Positions 1 to 8,277 of a stretch of 64,000 bases of DNA are shown here, one piece after another (position 1 is the first letter of the stretch; each line of letters opens with the position of its first letter). The translations under genes and the position numbers were made by a program. The notes below the pieces were generated by a model. It searched no databases. It was not told where the DNA came from and saw only the letters and a program-made list of their open reading frames with translations. This DNA comes from Anatilimnocola floriformis (GTDB lineage Bacteria > Planctomycetota > Planctomycetia > Pirellulales > Pirellulaceae): the NCBI RefSeq assembly GCF_024256385.1, contig NZ_JAMLFW010000001.1, forward strand, positions 5,890,001 to 5,954,000. Reading direction: 5' to 3'.

Positions 1-1324
1 TCAATGACCAGATCGCAGCGGGCATTCCCATCGGACTGGCGCAGGGAAACAGGGCAATCCACGCGCCGATTTGAGCCATTTGCAATCCCCGTCGCTGCAG
101 TTGCTGGATCGAACCAAAAATAATCGCACCCTGCATCGCCAGAAACAGCAGCGTGATGACGCCCCAAATTAAATTGTGCGTCAGCGCAGCCATCACGATG
201 TTGCGAAAGATTTGGGCCGTGGTGGCCAGCATCATCGCGGCCCGCAACCCGCTGTAAGCACACTGCAAAAAATAAAGCAAATAGAACAAGGCAAACGGGG
301 CCGTCACAACCAATTGAATGATCGCAGGAATGTGGATGGCCGTGGTGACGCTCGTCGCATTGGCGCCGGCACTCGTTGCATGGGCAGGCTGCGAGAAACC
401 TCCCTTCGATTCTCCGAACGGAGTTGGGCTGAAACCGCCGCCGCCAAACAAATCGCCACCACCAACGGCGCCGCCCAAGGGCGCCAAAGGTGCGAGCGGG
501 GTCAGCGGAGTAAGACCCGCTGGCGCTGCCGCAGCGCTGGCAGGCACTGGCGTGTCGCCGAATAAATTACCACCTCCGACTGGCGCAGCTCCGAGCGGAG
601 TGAGTGGCGTGAGCGGAGTAAGTGCTTGAATCGGCGCTAACTGCGCCAGTGGTGCGACTTCGTCGGGCATCACTTCACAAAGCACAGGCTCTTCGACCGC
701 GGGCTGTGGCGCAACTACCGGAGCCGGTATCGGCTTTGGCTTTGGAATCGATTGCGGCATTGCCGCTGGCTGAGGCACCGCGGTTGGTTGTGGAGTTGTC
801 GTTGGTTGTGGTGGCGCAGCCGGTTTCGGTTTCGGCTTCGGTGGCAGTAAATCGGCCGCCGTCGGCTTGGGCTTCTTAGGAGGAGTCGCGGTTGGCGCGA
901 CCGCCAACGATTCCATTCCCGGCGCTACACCTCGCTGCAAATCGCCGAACGGATCGCCACCGTCGCTGAAAAGCGCCGCCGCTGGTGCGACAGCCGGTTT
1001 CTCGGCAACCGACTTGAGCGGGTTTGCCAGCGGGATCAGCACGATCTCGGTGCAGTGCGGGCATCTCCCTTTCTTCCCTGCCGTCGCCCGGGGCGTGCGC
1101 ACCACTTGGCCGCAGAAGTTGCAAAAGAACTCAATCGGCCCGGCATCACCCTCAGCCGCAACGGGTTTGGGCGCAACTGCTTTCGCCGCTGCGGACGGAG
1201 CGGTGGGGGCGGCCGGAATCACCACCACAGCCTGGCAGCTGGGACATTTTCCCTTTTTGCCAGCCGCAGCATCGGGGGTGCGAACCACTTGGCTGCACTG
1301 CGGGCACGGAAATTCGATCGTCAT
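1..1324 (-). CDS. Zinc-ribbon, proline-rich multi-pass membrane protein (partial, runs off left edge)
   Basis: An open frame reads from the ATG at 1324 to the window edge without a stop (about 441 codons), so the C-terminus is missing. The N-terminus has two CxxC-CxxC zinc ribbons in near-repeat (CPQC/CPSC, then CNFC/CPHC, each followed by VVRTP and GKKG.CP elements). A long linker rich in Pro, Ala and Lys follows, with TPLTPL repeats and Gly-Gly stretches. The visible C-terminal part has at least two hydrophobic segments (around FALFYLLYFL and LIWGVITLLFLAM). Zinc ribbon plus low-complexity linker plus membrane domain is a common planctomycete layout. The role is unknown; I infer a membrane protein with a cytoplasmic zinc-binding head. 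No strong ribosome binding site is visible. Confidence 0.75.
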   Translation of the reverse strand, partial: MTIEFPCPQCSQVVRTPDAAAGKKGKCPSCQAVVVIPAAPTAPSAAAKAVAPKPVAAEGDAGPIEFFCNFCGQVVRTPRATAGKKGRCPHCTEIVLIPLANPLKSVAEKPAVAPAAALFSDGGDPFGDLQRGVAPGMESLAVAPTATPPKKPKPTAADLLPPKPKPKPAAPPQPTTTPQPTAVPQPAAMPQSIPKPKPIPAPVVAPQPAVEEPVLCEVMPDEVAPLAQLAPIQALTPLTPLTPLGAAPVGGGNLFGDTPVPASAAAAPAGLTPLTPLAPLAPLGGAVGGGDLFGGGGFSPTPFGESKGGFSQPAHATSAGANATSVTTAIHIPAIIQLVVTAPFALFYLLYFLQCAYSGLRAAMMLATTAQIFRNIVMAALTHNLIWGVITLLFLAMQGAIIFGSIQQLQRRGLQMAQIGAWIALFPCASPMGMPAAIWSL

Positions 1325-1537
1325 TTGCCGCCGCTACCGCCGTGATAATTCGTCAGGAAAAACGTACCACCATCCTAATTGCCAATCCCCCCGCCAGGTA
1401 GCGCTTTCAGAAGCCGGAGGACTGAATACCGATTCCTGACCGCGGCTCTTCCCGCTTCCTTCACTTCCCGCCGAACTACGCTAGAATGCAACCTGCGGAT
1501 CACTGGTCTAAGCGGCCGGAGTAACGTCCGCAGCTTC

Positions 1538-1895
1538 GGGGGCGAACTGGATTCGACCGGGTCGCTAGAAGCGTCAGTGGCGTGTCGTGGTTGATCTGTT
1601 GGCCACGTTAAAAGCAGATCACACTTTACTTGCCGAGAGCAATCTCAGCCTTGCAGCCTAGTTAAATAGTCTGCACGGATTGCGGGTCTTCGCCGGAGAG
1701 ACCCAAAAATCCGTTGCCAATTCCGGTTCGCCGCGGGTCATGCTCGAAACGCCCGCGGTTCAATAAGTCTCGAGCTGGTCAAACGGGTAGTGCGCAGTCA
1801 GACGCCCCGGGCGACGACAATTAAATTGATTGCTACACACGTAGAAGCTGCCGTGGAAAGATCGCGGGACGCGGGTTCAATTCCCGCCGCCTCCA
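1538..1895 (+). ncRNA. ssrA: Transfer-messenger RNA (tmRNA)
   Basis: The 5' end GGGGGCGAACTGGATTCGAC is the typical tmRNA start, and GGGGGCG can pair with CGCCTCC at the 3' end to form the tRNA-like acceptor stem. The 3' end carries a T-arm (GCGGGTTCAATTCCCGC) and discriminator A at 1895; CCA is not encoded. The tag reading frame starts at GCA 1614-1616 and encodes ADHTLLAESNLSLAA before TAG 1659-1661. The hydrophobic LAA end fits a protease-targeting tag. The RNA rescues stalled ribosomes with SmpB. Its 3' end is the integration site of island 1, and the integrated copy keeps the tmRNA sequence intact. Confidence 0.93.
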
Positions 1896-3182
1896 CTCAG
1901 GCACCTCTGTGACAGGGGGTGCCTTTTTTTGTTCCTGGGTGTCAGAAGGTGCAACGTGAGAAGGGTTTAGGTCCGGAGCATCATCAGCGTTTTTCGGTGT
2001 TTCCGTGACTGGCCCCGCCTCGGATTGACTCGACGGGACAACTGAACTGATGACTATTTGCTGACAGGGATTCGGCAGAACAGCTACCGCTCTCGCCTGA
2101 TCCTCGATTCCAATGTGGGTGTATTTCATCGTCATCCGAACATCTGAATGACGAGCCAACTCGCGAGCTTCCGGCAGCGACGCTCCGTTGCGGAGCAACT
2201 CGGTGATATAGGTGTGGCGTCCTGCGGCGTGAAAATCGGCAACGCCTTCCGCAGTACGATACTCTATGCCGACACGCTCTAGGTCCTTTTTGACCATCAA
2301 CCAGGTTTTTCGTCCTTTCAACTTTGGGAAAAGAGCGACACCCGGACCAAACTCCTTTAGCCAAATAATGAGCCGACTCACGAGAGCAGGATGTATCGGC
2401 AAGCGGTCGGTTTTGCGATGCTTCGAATCGGCGGCTTGGACCGTCACGAGCGGAGGGGAGGCCTCTAACTTGAAGCTCTCGGGCGTCAGGCTCGCGAGTT
2501 CGCCTCTCCGAAGACCGGTCATGTATGCGACCAGATAGAGACGGTAACGAGTCTCGCCATCGTAGCATTGGATGGTTTCTGAACTGGTCCTCGCTGATTC
2601 GAGCAATTTCACGATCTCCACCGAAGAAAGGGCTCGCCGTTTGTGCCGAACATCTACTTCGTTATTGAGTCGAGGGAGACGAATGACTGGATTCGAAGCG
2701 ACACGTCCATTCTCGTAGAGCCATCTGCAGAATTGCTGAAATGCTTGTGCATAGTGGTTCGAAGTTCGATGTCCACACTTCGTTTCGTCCCGGTGATCGG
2801 CAAGGAACCGTTCGACCGCAGTTCTCGTGATGCTGCCGATCTGTTGGAACTTACAGCCTTGCACGATGCACCGCACTCTGGACATGACCAGCTTTACGTG
2901 CTTCGCACTCTTTTTGCGGCGAGTGAGACTCTGCTCAAACTCCACGAGGTGCGGCTCGACTGCTGACTGCCTTAGTTTGGCTAGTTCCTCTTGGTGCGAA
3001 TCGATTTGGCCTGACCTCCGCAGACCCGCCTCTAGTTCCATCCTGTCCAAGAGTCGCTGGGTTTCGCCCTTGTCGGTGTAACCTTTCTTCATTCGACGCC
3101 TGCCCGTATGGTCTGTGTAGTTGAAGTAATACGGTGCGTGCTTATCGTTTTTGTTTTTCTTCCTCTTAAATGGCTTTGACAT
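1833..3182 (-). CDS. Tyrosine recombinase/integrase of island 1
   Basis: This 449-aa phage-type tyrosine recombinase probably integrates island 1 into ssrA. An N-terminal basic arm and SAM-like core-binding domain (about 1-175) precede the catalytic domain. Active-site elements are TGLRRGE (Arg about 225), the HAAGRHT box (about 318-324), ARHSD (His about 345) and MKYTH with the nucleophile Tyr about 354. The C-terminal tail is long, and its last codons read through the att core into the tmRNA 3' end on the opposite strand, so the tail is partly set by the target. The excisionase gene lies 3 bp upstream. It is a close paralogue of the second integrase at 33132-34397, and both share the HAAGRHT spacing. 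Confidence 0.92.
   Translation of the reverse strand: MSKPFKRKKNKNDKHAPYYFNYTDHTGRRRMKKGYTDKGETQRLLDRMELEAGLRRSGQIDSHQEELAKLRQSAVEPHLVEFEQSLTRRKKSAKHVKLVMSRVRCIVQGCKFQQIGSITRTAVERFLADHRDETKCGHRTSNHYAQAFQQFCRWLYENGRVASNPVIRLPRLNNEVDVRHKRRALSSVEIVKLLESARTSSETIQCYDGETRYRLYLVAYMTGLRRGELASLTPESFKLEASPPLVTVQAADSKHRKTDRLPIHPALVSRLIIWLKEFGPGVALFPKLKGRKTWLMVKKDLERVGIEYRTAEGVADFHAAGRHTYITELLRNGASLPEARELARHSDVRMTMKYTHIGIEDQARAVAVLPNPCQQIVISSVVPSSQSEAGPVTETPKNADDAPDLNPSHVAPSDTQEQKKAPPVTEVPEWRRRELNPRPAIFPRQLLRV
1876..1895 (+). repeat. attL core of island 1 (tmRNA 3' end)
   Basis: The 20-bp core TTCAATTCCCGCCGCCTCCA forms the T-loop/acceptor end of the tmRNA and recurs exactly at 33135-33154. An integrase gene lies directly beside each copy. 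Sequence on both sides of the two copies differs, as expected for attachment sites bounding an integrated element. Confidence 0.85.
1899..1930 (+). terminator. Rho-independent terminator after tmRNA
   Basis: AGGCACC (1899-1905) pairs with GGTGCCT (1918-1924) and is followed by a run of seven T. It lies just inside the island, so the element supplies a terminator to the tmRNA whose 3' flank it replaced. The DNA is also the 3' part of the convergent integrase frame. Confidence 0.75.
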
Positions 3183-3185
3183 GAC

Positions 3186-3419
3186 CTAGCTCCCTTCCTG
3201 CCCAAGAGTGCCAGGAAAACGACGCTTGACCCAAGCATTGACATCTGCTCGCAGCCACTTCGAACTCCTTCCTATATGTCCAGGCCCCGGAAACTCCCTT
3301 CTGCTTATGAGACGCCTGACCGTTCTACTAGAAATCCCGAGTATTAGAGCAACCTCCTGAATTGAAATCAGAAGTGATTCATCGCCATTGCGAGGCCCTT
3401 CGGCGGAAAAGTCAGTCAT
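3186..3419 (-). CDS. Excisionase-like MerR/HTH_17 protein
   Basis: A small helix-turn-helix protein of 77 aa, taken from the ATG at 3419 (MTDFSAEG); an upstream alternative start exists at 3476. The core LLISIQEVALILGISSRTV and the RLISRREFPGPG...WLRADVNAWV segment match the HTH_17/AlpA-Xis family, which binds att-site DNA and directs excision. It lies 3 bp upstream of the integrase in the same direction, as in island 2 (34432-34656). Function is assigned from family and position. Confidence 0.8.
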   Translation of the reverse strand: MTDFSAEGPRNGDESLLISIQEVALILGISSRTVRRLISRREFPGPGHIGRSSKWLRADVNAWVKRRFPGTLGQEGS

Positions 3420-3648
3420 GGTACTGTAGAATCTCCTGTGAGTGAGAATTTGTGACGGCGGCGGAGCCAGTAGCAAACCAACACACCAAGTGGCGGGCTA
3501 TCGCTACTGATCAGGATCGAGCATCCTGCATCGCTCAATGACAATTGAACGGCTCCAAACGTGACGTTGCCGCTGCTCACTCGAATTGATGCGACAATTC
3601 AAGGACTGCCTAGTGACAGCTTGTTGAACCGGTGTTGAACTCCCAGAA

Positions 3649-4332
3649 TTAGGCCACGCGAGCAGCCAGTGGGAGTGCATAGCCCTGTGGCCCTTTTTCC
3701 AACAAGCCCCTCGCGATGAGTTTCGGAAGATAAAGTCGGACGGTCTGGTCTGGGTACCCCGACCGCTTCGCGATGTTCTTAGCGGAAGTTGGAATCCTCG
3801 TTACCGCGTCGAGGATTTCTCGTTGGGCTGTCGTCAGGTTGCGAAGACTTGCTTCCAAGGCTAAATCCAAGTTCTCGCAACTAAGGCTCCACTTTTGTTC
3901 GTAGTCTAATTCCCATATCTTTGCTCCGACTTTTGGGTTTACCGGAACAGCAACGGGAATGCTTGGCATAGATTGCAACTGCTTCAATTCCCTCTCGGCC
4001 AAACTCCGGAGTTCTACATACCCTACTGAGTCGAGGATGCCTGGTAATCCACACATAGCCTCGGGTGGGTTGAGGCAGAACATCAGAGCCTGGTGGGCAT
4101 TAACTGCATGAAAAGGACCGCGACGTTCGGGCACTGCCGAGACAGCGTAGAACAAGCGTTCGTCGTAGACTGAGGCAAGAGAGGGGGCGATTGCATCGTA
4201 GGAATCCTCGAAGTCAAGGTCCCACAAATCTTCGTTCTGCAGAGAGAGATGGTATCTTTCGACAATGAATTTTTCAGTCCGTCGAACTTGGTCCCAATAA
4301 CACCCAAAGTACTTGGCTTGGCTCGGAGTCAT
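3649..4332 (-). CDS. Hypothetical protein with C-terminal winged helix
   Basis: A 227-aa protein from the ATG at 4332 that I do not recognise. The C-terminal 65 residues (LTTAQREILDAVTRIPTSAKNIA...SGYPDQTVRLYLPKLIARGLLEKG) read as a winged helix-turn-helix of MarR/IclR type. The N-terminal 150 residues are acidic and aromatic-rich with no clear motif. It lies between the integrase/excisionase pair and the first winged-helix regulator, so a regulatory role for the element is plausible but only inferred. Confidence 0.6.
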   Translation of the reverse strand: MTPSQAKYFGCYWDQVRRTEKFIVERYHLSLQNEDLWDLDFEDSYDAIAPSLASVYDERLFYAVSAVPERRGPFHAVNAHQALMFCLNPPEAMCGLPGILDSVGYVELRSLAERELKQLQSMPSIPVAVPVNPKVGAKIWELDYEQKWSLSCENLDLALEASLRNLTTAQREILDAVTRIPTSAKNIAKRSGYPDQTVRLYLPKLIARGLLEKGPQGYALPLAARVA

Positions 4333-4512
4333 GCTACAATCCTGTTAACTCATAGTAGTGGTCCCGCTACAAATGTAGTAGGAAGCGGCCGACTGAGGCA
4401 GCTCATGGTGATTGTAGTAGCACTTTTAGATTCGGAGCCTTTTGGACTTTGACGCCATCTTGCGGAACGGGATTTATACAGACAGCCTGTGGGAGTTTTA
4501 ATCCGAAATGGC

Positions 4513-4559
4513 CCCGAAAAACCTTCCTGCGGATGCCCGCTTGACAGGTTTTTTTCGGG
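4513..4559. terminator. Bidirectional hairpin terminator
   Basis: CCCGAAAAACCT (4513-4524) and AGGTTTTTTTCGGG (4546-4559) form an inverted repeat with a T/A-rich stem. Placed just after the stop of the minus-strand regulator ending at 4591, it probably ends that transcript. The rest of 4333-4590 shows no convincing gene. Confidence 0.55.
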
Positions 4560-4590
4560 CTGTTGTTTTTTCGGGATTTCAGGCATCCAC

Positions 4591-5001
4591 TCAATCTGGT
4601 TTGTCAGGAGCAAGTCTCTGCAAGCTCTTCAGGAACTGCTTGAGAGATACCATGAGGGTCTCGCCATCTTTTAGCACCTGCGTTATCGCGGGCTGAGGTT
4701 TCGGCTGTTGTTGAGGTTTGGGTGGGACTGCCACTTGCTTTGAGATCTCAAATCCCGGGAACTTGAAACCATGGCGAACGCGGTAGGCTTGGCGTGATTC
4801 GTCGTAGTACCACGGAACTCCCGCCATCGAGAGCGTCTGGAGTAGGCGATGGACTGTTCGTCGCGAGCATTCGAGTTCGCCCGCCAAGGACTCGGCATCC
4901 CAACGACCTGGCCCCATGATGAGGTGGAGAACTCGCAGGAGCCGGCTCAACCGCTCGCATTGGCGTGCTCTTCGTTCGGCATCGGTCCGACTCTTGGTCA
5001 T
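4591..5001 (-). CDS. Winged-helix regulator lacking a WYL domain
   Basis: This 136-aa protein has a DeoR-like helix-turn-helix (LLRVLHLIMGPGRWDAESLA, then CSRRTVHRLLQTLSMAGVPWYYDE and YRVRHGFKFPG). It matches, nearly position for position, the N-terminal part of the full WYL regulator at 8278-9324 (GRWNAKSIAEELNCSERTIY, GVPWYFDDEGQCYRV). The WYL ligand-binding and dimerisation regions are absent, and a short Pro/Gln linker ends the protein. It is divergent from the PD-(D/E)XK gene at 5178, and a CAACAGTGGGTCAT motif lies between them. I infer that it regulates the cassette, perhaps competing with the full-length paralogue for the same operator. Confidence 0.72.
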   Translation of the reverse strand: MTKSRTDAERRARQCERLSRLLRVLHLIMGPGRWDAESLAGELECSRRTVHRLLQTLSMAGVPWYYDESRQAYRVRHGFKFPGFEISKQVAVPPKPQQQPKPQPAITQVLKDGETLMVSLKQFLKSLQRLAPDKPD

Positions 5002-5074
5002 CGGCGGTTGTGGAAAATGAAGCGGTCAGGAGTGAAGGAATGTCTCTTCGTATGAAGGTTAAGAATTTGCCCGG

Positions 5075-5108
5075 CAACAGTGGGTCATCGCATTTTGAAA
5101 ATGACCCA
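5075..5108. promoter_or_regulatory. Candidate operator: CAACAGTGGGTCAT with inverted half site
   Basis: CAACAGTGGGTCAT occupies 5075-5088, and the inverted half ATGACCCA lies at 5101-5108, giving a perfect 8-bp inverted repeat with a 12-nt spacer. The same 14-mer occurs at 10411-10424, upstream of the WYL-regulator operon. It lies in the divergent region between a winged-helix regulator and the 5178 gene. Regulator binding is inferred. Confidence 0.6.
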
Positions 5109-5177
5109 CAGTTGGCATCGATAGCGGCGACGATTGGCAGCCATCTGAGGATTTGCCCGCTATTCGGTTGCTTTTCT

Positions 5178-5957
5178 ATGAATCCGATTGATCCGAACTT
5201 AGGCCTTCATCAGTTGTGCAAGGCGTTCCAGAAGACGTATCAGCAGGCCCAGGCCGATGCCGTGTGTCTCAACCTGGACCGACTGATTGAAAATACGATC
5301 CGGCTCGCTCCAGTTCGGCGAGAGCCGTATCCGTTGCGAAGATCTCTAGGCCGAATCGTCCAGGGGCCTGAGTCGCTGATTGAAGAAGCAATGTGGCGAC
5401 ACTGGCATCCACGCGAGGGCTGCCAGTCGGTTCCGGGAGCGTGGCATCGCATCGTTTCGTATCAGGTCATGTTGCGAGACACGAACCTCGATCAATCATG
5501 GGGTGAGATTGACCTGCTCGGCGTATCACCCCAGGCCATGCCCGTGGTCATTGAAATCAAGCAGGGCAAAAACCCCGAGACACCGCTCCGCATGGTGGTC
5601 GAAGCGGCTGCATACGGAGTTGCGATGATGAAAGCCTGGAGCGTCTTTGGGCCTCAATGGGCAAAGGTCGTGCATGAAAAGTACGGACTAGACTTGGAAC
5701 CATCGCCTCAACTTAAGTGCTGTCCGCTTGTTTGTGCCGCTCCCGAAACCTATTGGGCTGAATGGCTCGGAAATAATCCACGAGCGGCGACTGTCACACC
5801 TGGGGCCTGGGTCGCCGTCAGAAAACTAATCGCGGCCTTGGCAGAACGAGGGCTTCCGGCGACGTTCTGGGCACTGGAGTTGATTCCGTCAACTGACGAA
5901 GCGAGTAACCTGCCTCTGATCGGCCGCGTGCGAGGCCTTGATCCGCTCGGCCTGTGA
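5178..5957 (+). CDS. PD-(D/E)XK nuclease-like protein
   Basis: About 259 aa from the ATG at 5178 (MNPIDPNLG); the frame is open further upstream to 4965, but that would cross the operator-like inverted repeat. The segment WGEIDLLGVSPQAMPVVIEI followed by KQG matches the PD-(D/E)XK core: Asp in EIDLL and Glu-x-Lys in the EIKQG strand. Helical segments with MVVEAAAYGVAMMKAW follow. It is the only plus-strand gene of this cassette, divergent from the small regulator and converging on the RNase J-like gene with a 1-bp gap. A DNA-cutting role, perhaps in defence, is inferred from fold motifs. Confidence 0.6.
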   Translation: MNPIDPNLGLHQLCKAFQKTYQQAQADAVCLNLDRLIENTIRLAPVRREPYPLRRSLGRIVQGPESLIEEAMWRHWHPREGCQSVPGAWHRIVSYQVMLRDTNLDQSWGEIDLLGVSPQAMPVVIEIKQGKNPETPLRMVVEAAAYGVAMMKAWSVFGPQWAKVVHEKYGLDLEPSPQLKCCPLVCAAPETYWAEWLGNNPRAATVTPGAWVAVRKLIAALAERGLPATFWALELIPSTDEASNLPLIGRVRGLDPLGL

Positions 5958-5958
5958 T

Positions 5959-7278
5959 TCATCCCTTCGCATTTAGTTGATGCCTTTCACCGTCCCGGAG
6001 AAGGGTCAGAGGATGCCCCAGTCTCGCGAAGTCATGGCCGGCGAAAGTGTGGATTGGCACAACAGACCTTGGGCGGAGTTCGTCCAAGAACGTCTGGATA
6101 TCGTCGGCATAAATGTGCCCGCTGGTATGGGCCTGAACCAGTTCACCGCCTGACTTGTGCAGAACGTCTTGTACCAACTTCCACTCTTCCCTTTCCAAGT
6201 AGCCGTTCCAAGACGAGAAGATGCAACGCGTGCTCGGTGGCAAACTGCTGCTGAAGTCGCTCGCCAACATGCTGGGCCGGAAGAGCATGACATACTTCGC
6301 AGGGTTCGATCGGATTTCGTCCATCCTGATATTGGCCGGCGACAACAAAGTAAAAACAGTTTTCAGCCGTTTTCTCTCGTAGCTTTCCTCGAAATACTTC
6401 GGGAAGAAAACTTTGATCCACTCGGTTGATTCGGGGGCAGGGACAGGAATCTCGTTTCGCATTAAGTGCAAGATGTAGCCCGCATAGGCATCGACGACCA
6501 ATGTTCGTCCGGTCTTCCGTGTGGAACGCAAGAACGCCACGAAGCGATCGATGTGCTGTGGGGAAAAAGAGGCCAGCACCAATCCCGGATTCGATTCGAT
6601 GTGCCTGGTGATTTCAGCTTCGAGCTCGAATTCGTTTGGACCTCGATGTCCGGCGTGTTCGATGTGGGTTCCTTCCATGAGCAGGAGGTCGACTGGAACT
6701 CTTGCCACAGAATCGATCAATGCTCTCGCCATGCCTGGTTTTCGACCGTGCAATCGGAGATCCCCCGAGTAGAGAATTCGCGTCCCGTTCACCTCGATCA
6801 GGAACGCCAATGCCCCGTAGATGGAATGGTCCACGGAGAAACCTGTCACCGTGAACTCGCCGACTTCGAATGGAACCGTTGGCAGGACTTCATGAAATCG
6901 TTGTCGGGGTAGGTACGGCTGACCTGCAAACTTTGCTCCGGCAGCCATCATCTTGCTGGTGCCACGCGTCGTGTAAATCGGAATCTCGGGATGCGAATGA
7001 TGGAGCAGCCCGGTATGGTCCTGATGGGCATGGGACAGGAGGATTGCCGTAGGCCGACCCCCGTCGCCGAATAACCCTGGAACCGTGGGGAGAATTCCGG
7101 CGGCTTCCAGTTCATCCTTGGACTTTCGCTGAAGTGCTCGCGAATCGTGGGGCTCTCGATCTGCCCTGAACAACGGCATGCCTGCATCCAAGATCAACCG
7201 CGATCGCTCTCCCTCAATTTCAATGCAGTTTCCACCGATCTCGTGAGCCCCTCGATGCACCGTCAGGTAGATCGGCAT
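5959..7278 (-). CDS. RNase J-like metallo-beta-lactamase/beta-CASP hydrolase
   Basis: A 439-aa metallo-beta-lactamase-fold protein. Metal-binding motifs are HAHQDH (83-88), His 151 in SVDHS and Asp 173 in YSGDLRLHG, with a late His in VVPIHTF. The region after about 200 (LMEGTHIE, VLASFSPQHIDRFVAFL, TSGHIYADD) fits a beta-CASP domain as in RNase J or archaeal CPSF-like nucleases. At 439 aa it is shorter than canonical RNase J (about 550) and lacks its C-terminal domain. It is the last gene of the minus-strand run starting at 10352, 3 bp after the small membrane protein. An RNA or DNA processing role is likely; the substrate is unknown. Confidence 0.85.
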   Translation of the reverse strand: MPIYLTVHRGAHEIGGNCIEIEGERSRLILDAGMPLFRADREPHDSRALQRKSKDELEAAGILPTVPGLFGDGGRPTAILLSHAHQDHTGLLHHSHPEIPIYTTRGTSKMMAAGAKFAGQPYLPRQRFHEVLPTVPFEVGEFTVTGFSVDHSIYGALAFLIEVNGTRILYSGDLRLHGRKPGMARALIDSVARVPVDLLLMEGTHIEHAGHRGPNEFELEAEITRHIESNPGLVLASFSPQHIDRFVAFLRSTRKTGRTLVVDAYAGYILHLMRNEIPVPAPESTEWIKVFFPKYFEESYERKRLKTVFTLLSPANIRMDEIRSNPAKYVMLFRPSMLASDFSSSLPPSTRCIFSSWNGYLEREEWKLVQDVLHKSGGELVQAHTSGHIYADDIQTFLDELRPRSVVPIHTFAGHDFARLGHPLTLLRDGERHQLNAKG

Positions 7279-7281
7279 CCG

Positions 7282-7557
7282 CTAAAATCTCCAACCGCCG
7301 TATATCTTGCGGTTCCACAGGAAGGCCAGAAGGGCGAAGACGAAAATGCCGAAACTCCAGCCGATGTAAGCCGGATTCGTGGTTCCTCGTAGGAACCCGT
7401 CCCAAAGCTCGCCCAAACGGAAAGCCCAATACGCAGCAATGCTCCAGACGACATGGAACATCAGGTAGACGTAGAGCCTGACATCCTCTCGCAGTCCACT
7501 TTCAACCTGACGAACAAGCCGATCCGTCGGTCGCTCTTGGTCATCGTTCGATCTCAT
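7282..7557 (-). CDS. Small two-helix membrane protein
   Basis: A 91-aa protein with a charged N-terminus (MRSNDDQERPTDRLVRQVES) and two hydrophobic segments, about 30-48 (YLMFHVVWSIAAYWAF) and 64-82 (YIGWSFGIFVFALLAFLW). The layout resembles 2TM-domain proteins found beside kinases and defence genes. It sits 3 bp upstream of the RNase J-like gene, so the two are probably co-translated. The role is unknown. Confidence 0.65.
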   Translation of the reverse strand: MRSNDDQERPTDRLVRQVESGLREDVRLYVYLMFHVVWSIAAYWAFRLGELWDGFLRGTTNPAYIGWSFGIFVFALLAFLWNRKIYGGWRF

Positions 7558-7817
7558 GGTTGATGCAGTCCTAGTTCAAGTAAAAGCGGCTCCGGAGAGT
7601 CGTGGTTTTCAACAGCTTCACGTCGGCCGTTATCCTTGCGAGGTTGGTCCAGCCCTGCTTAGCGAGTTCAATTAGGAACTGCGGCAGGTGGCCAACGGGA
7701 TGGTACCGACTCGCCTCCCCTTCGCGGGGCCTGCGTCTCTCCGGAGACCGCGATCTCATGAGAACACGCGTCGCTGACAGGGGTGGGACAGCGATCGAGC
7801 CATTGCATTGGAATCGA
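7558..7817. other. Gap in the cassette operon without a confident gene
   Basis: About 260 bp between the lipoprotein and the membrane-protein gene. A minus-strand frame (to 7571) ends in LPQFLIELAKQGWTNLARIT, which looks protein-like, but it has no good start and overlaps the lipoprotein gene. It may be a decayed or very small gene. Confidence 0.3.
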
Positions 7818-8249
7818 TTACTCAAATCGTTCAGCGATGTACCATTTCGCTTCCGCCGCATTCCAGGTGACTCGATAGGTGGAGATTTTCTCGACCGGAG
7901 TTCCGGCTTTAGACTTGAATTCAACGCCCACGTTCACTCGGTAGGCAGGCCAGTCTTTCCAGTCCGGAGGAAGGTCTTTGGCACTGTCGAACGCCAGCGG
8001 GTCGGGGGAGTCTTTCACGATGCTGCGAATGTTGTAGCTGATCGGAGCAAGTGCATTCTTCAGCCTCGATTCCATCGTGGAGACTTGATTTTTCTCACCG
8101 GCCATCCATTTCTGAAACTCGTCTTGAAAGTGCTGTCTGGCAGCTGCTTCGCTGCCCGCCGTGGTGGGCGGGGCGACGTTCGCCTGGCAGCCAAGGCAGG
8201 TGAGGACAAGGATCAGTCCGACAAGGCAGTTCAGTCGTGGCAGGTTCAT
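7818..8249 (-). CDS. Small putative lipoprotein
   Basis: A 143-aa protein with a lipoprotein-type signal peptide (MNLPRLNCLVGLILVLTCLGC; cleavage before Cys 21 is likely). The mature part has a helical segment (AARQHFQDEFQKWMAGEKNQ) and then a beta-rich half (YRVNVGVEFKSKAG...YRVTWNAAEAKWYIAERFE), resembling small planctomycete NTF2/DUF-type lipoproteins. It lies between the WYL regulator and the membrane-protein gene on the same strand. Function unknown; the signal indicates envelope attachment. Confidence 0.7.
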   Translation of the reverse strand: MNLPRLNCLVGLILVLTCLGCQANVAPPTTAGSEAAARQHFQDEFQKWMAGEKNQVSTMESRLKNALAPISYNIRSIVKDSPDPLAFDSAKDLPPDWKDWPAYRVNVGVEFKSKAGTPVEKISTYRVTWNAAEAKWYIAERFE

Positions 8250-8277
8250 TCAGTTGCTCCAAAAAGTGTGTCAGTCA

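Noticed and set aside
867-1439. Plus-strand frames across 176-1600
   Set aside because: They are shadows of the minus-strand zinc-ribbon gene and of the tmRNA; the minus frame has clear CxxC motifs and TM segments.
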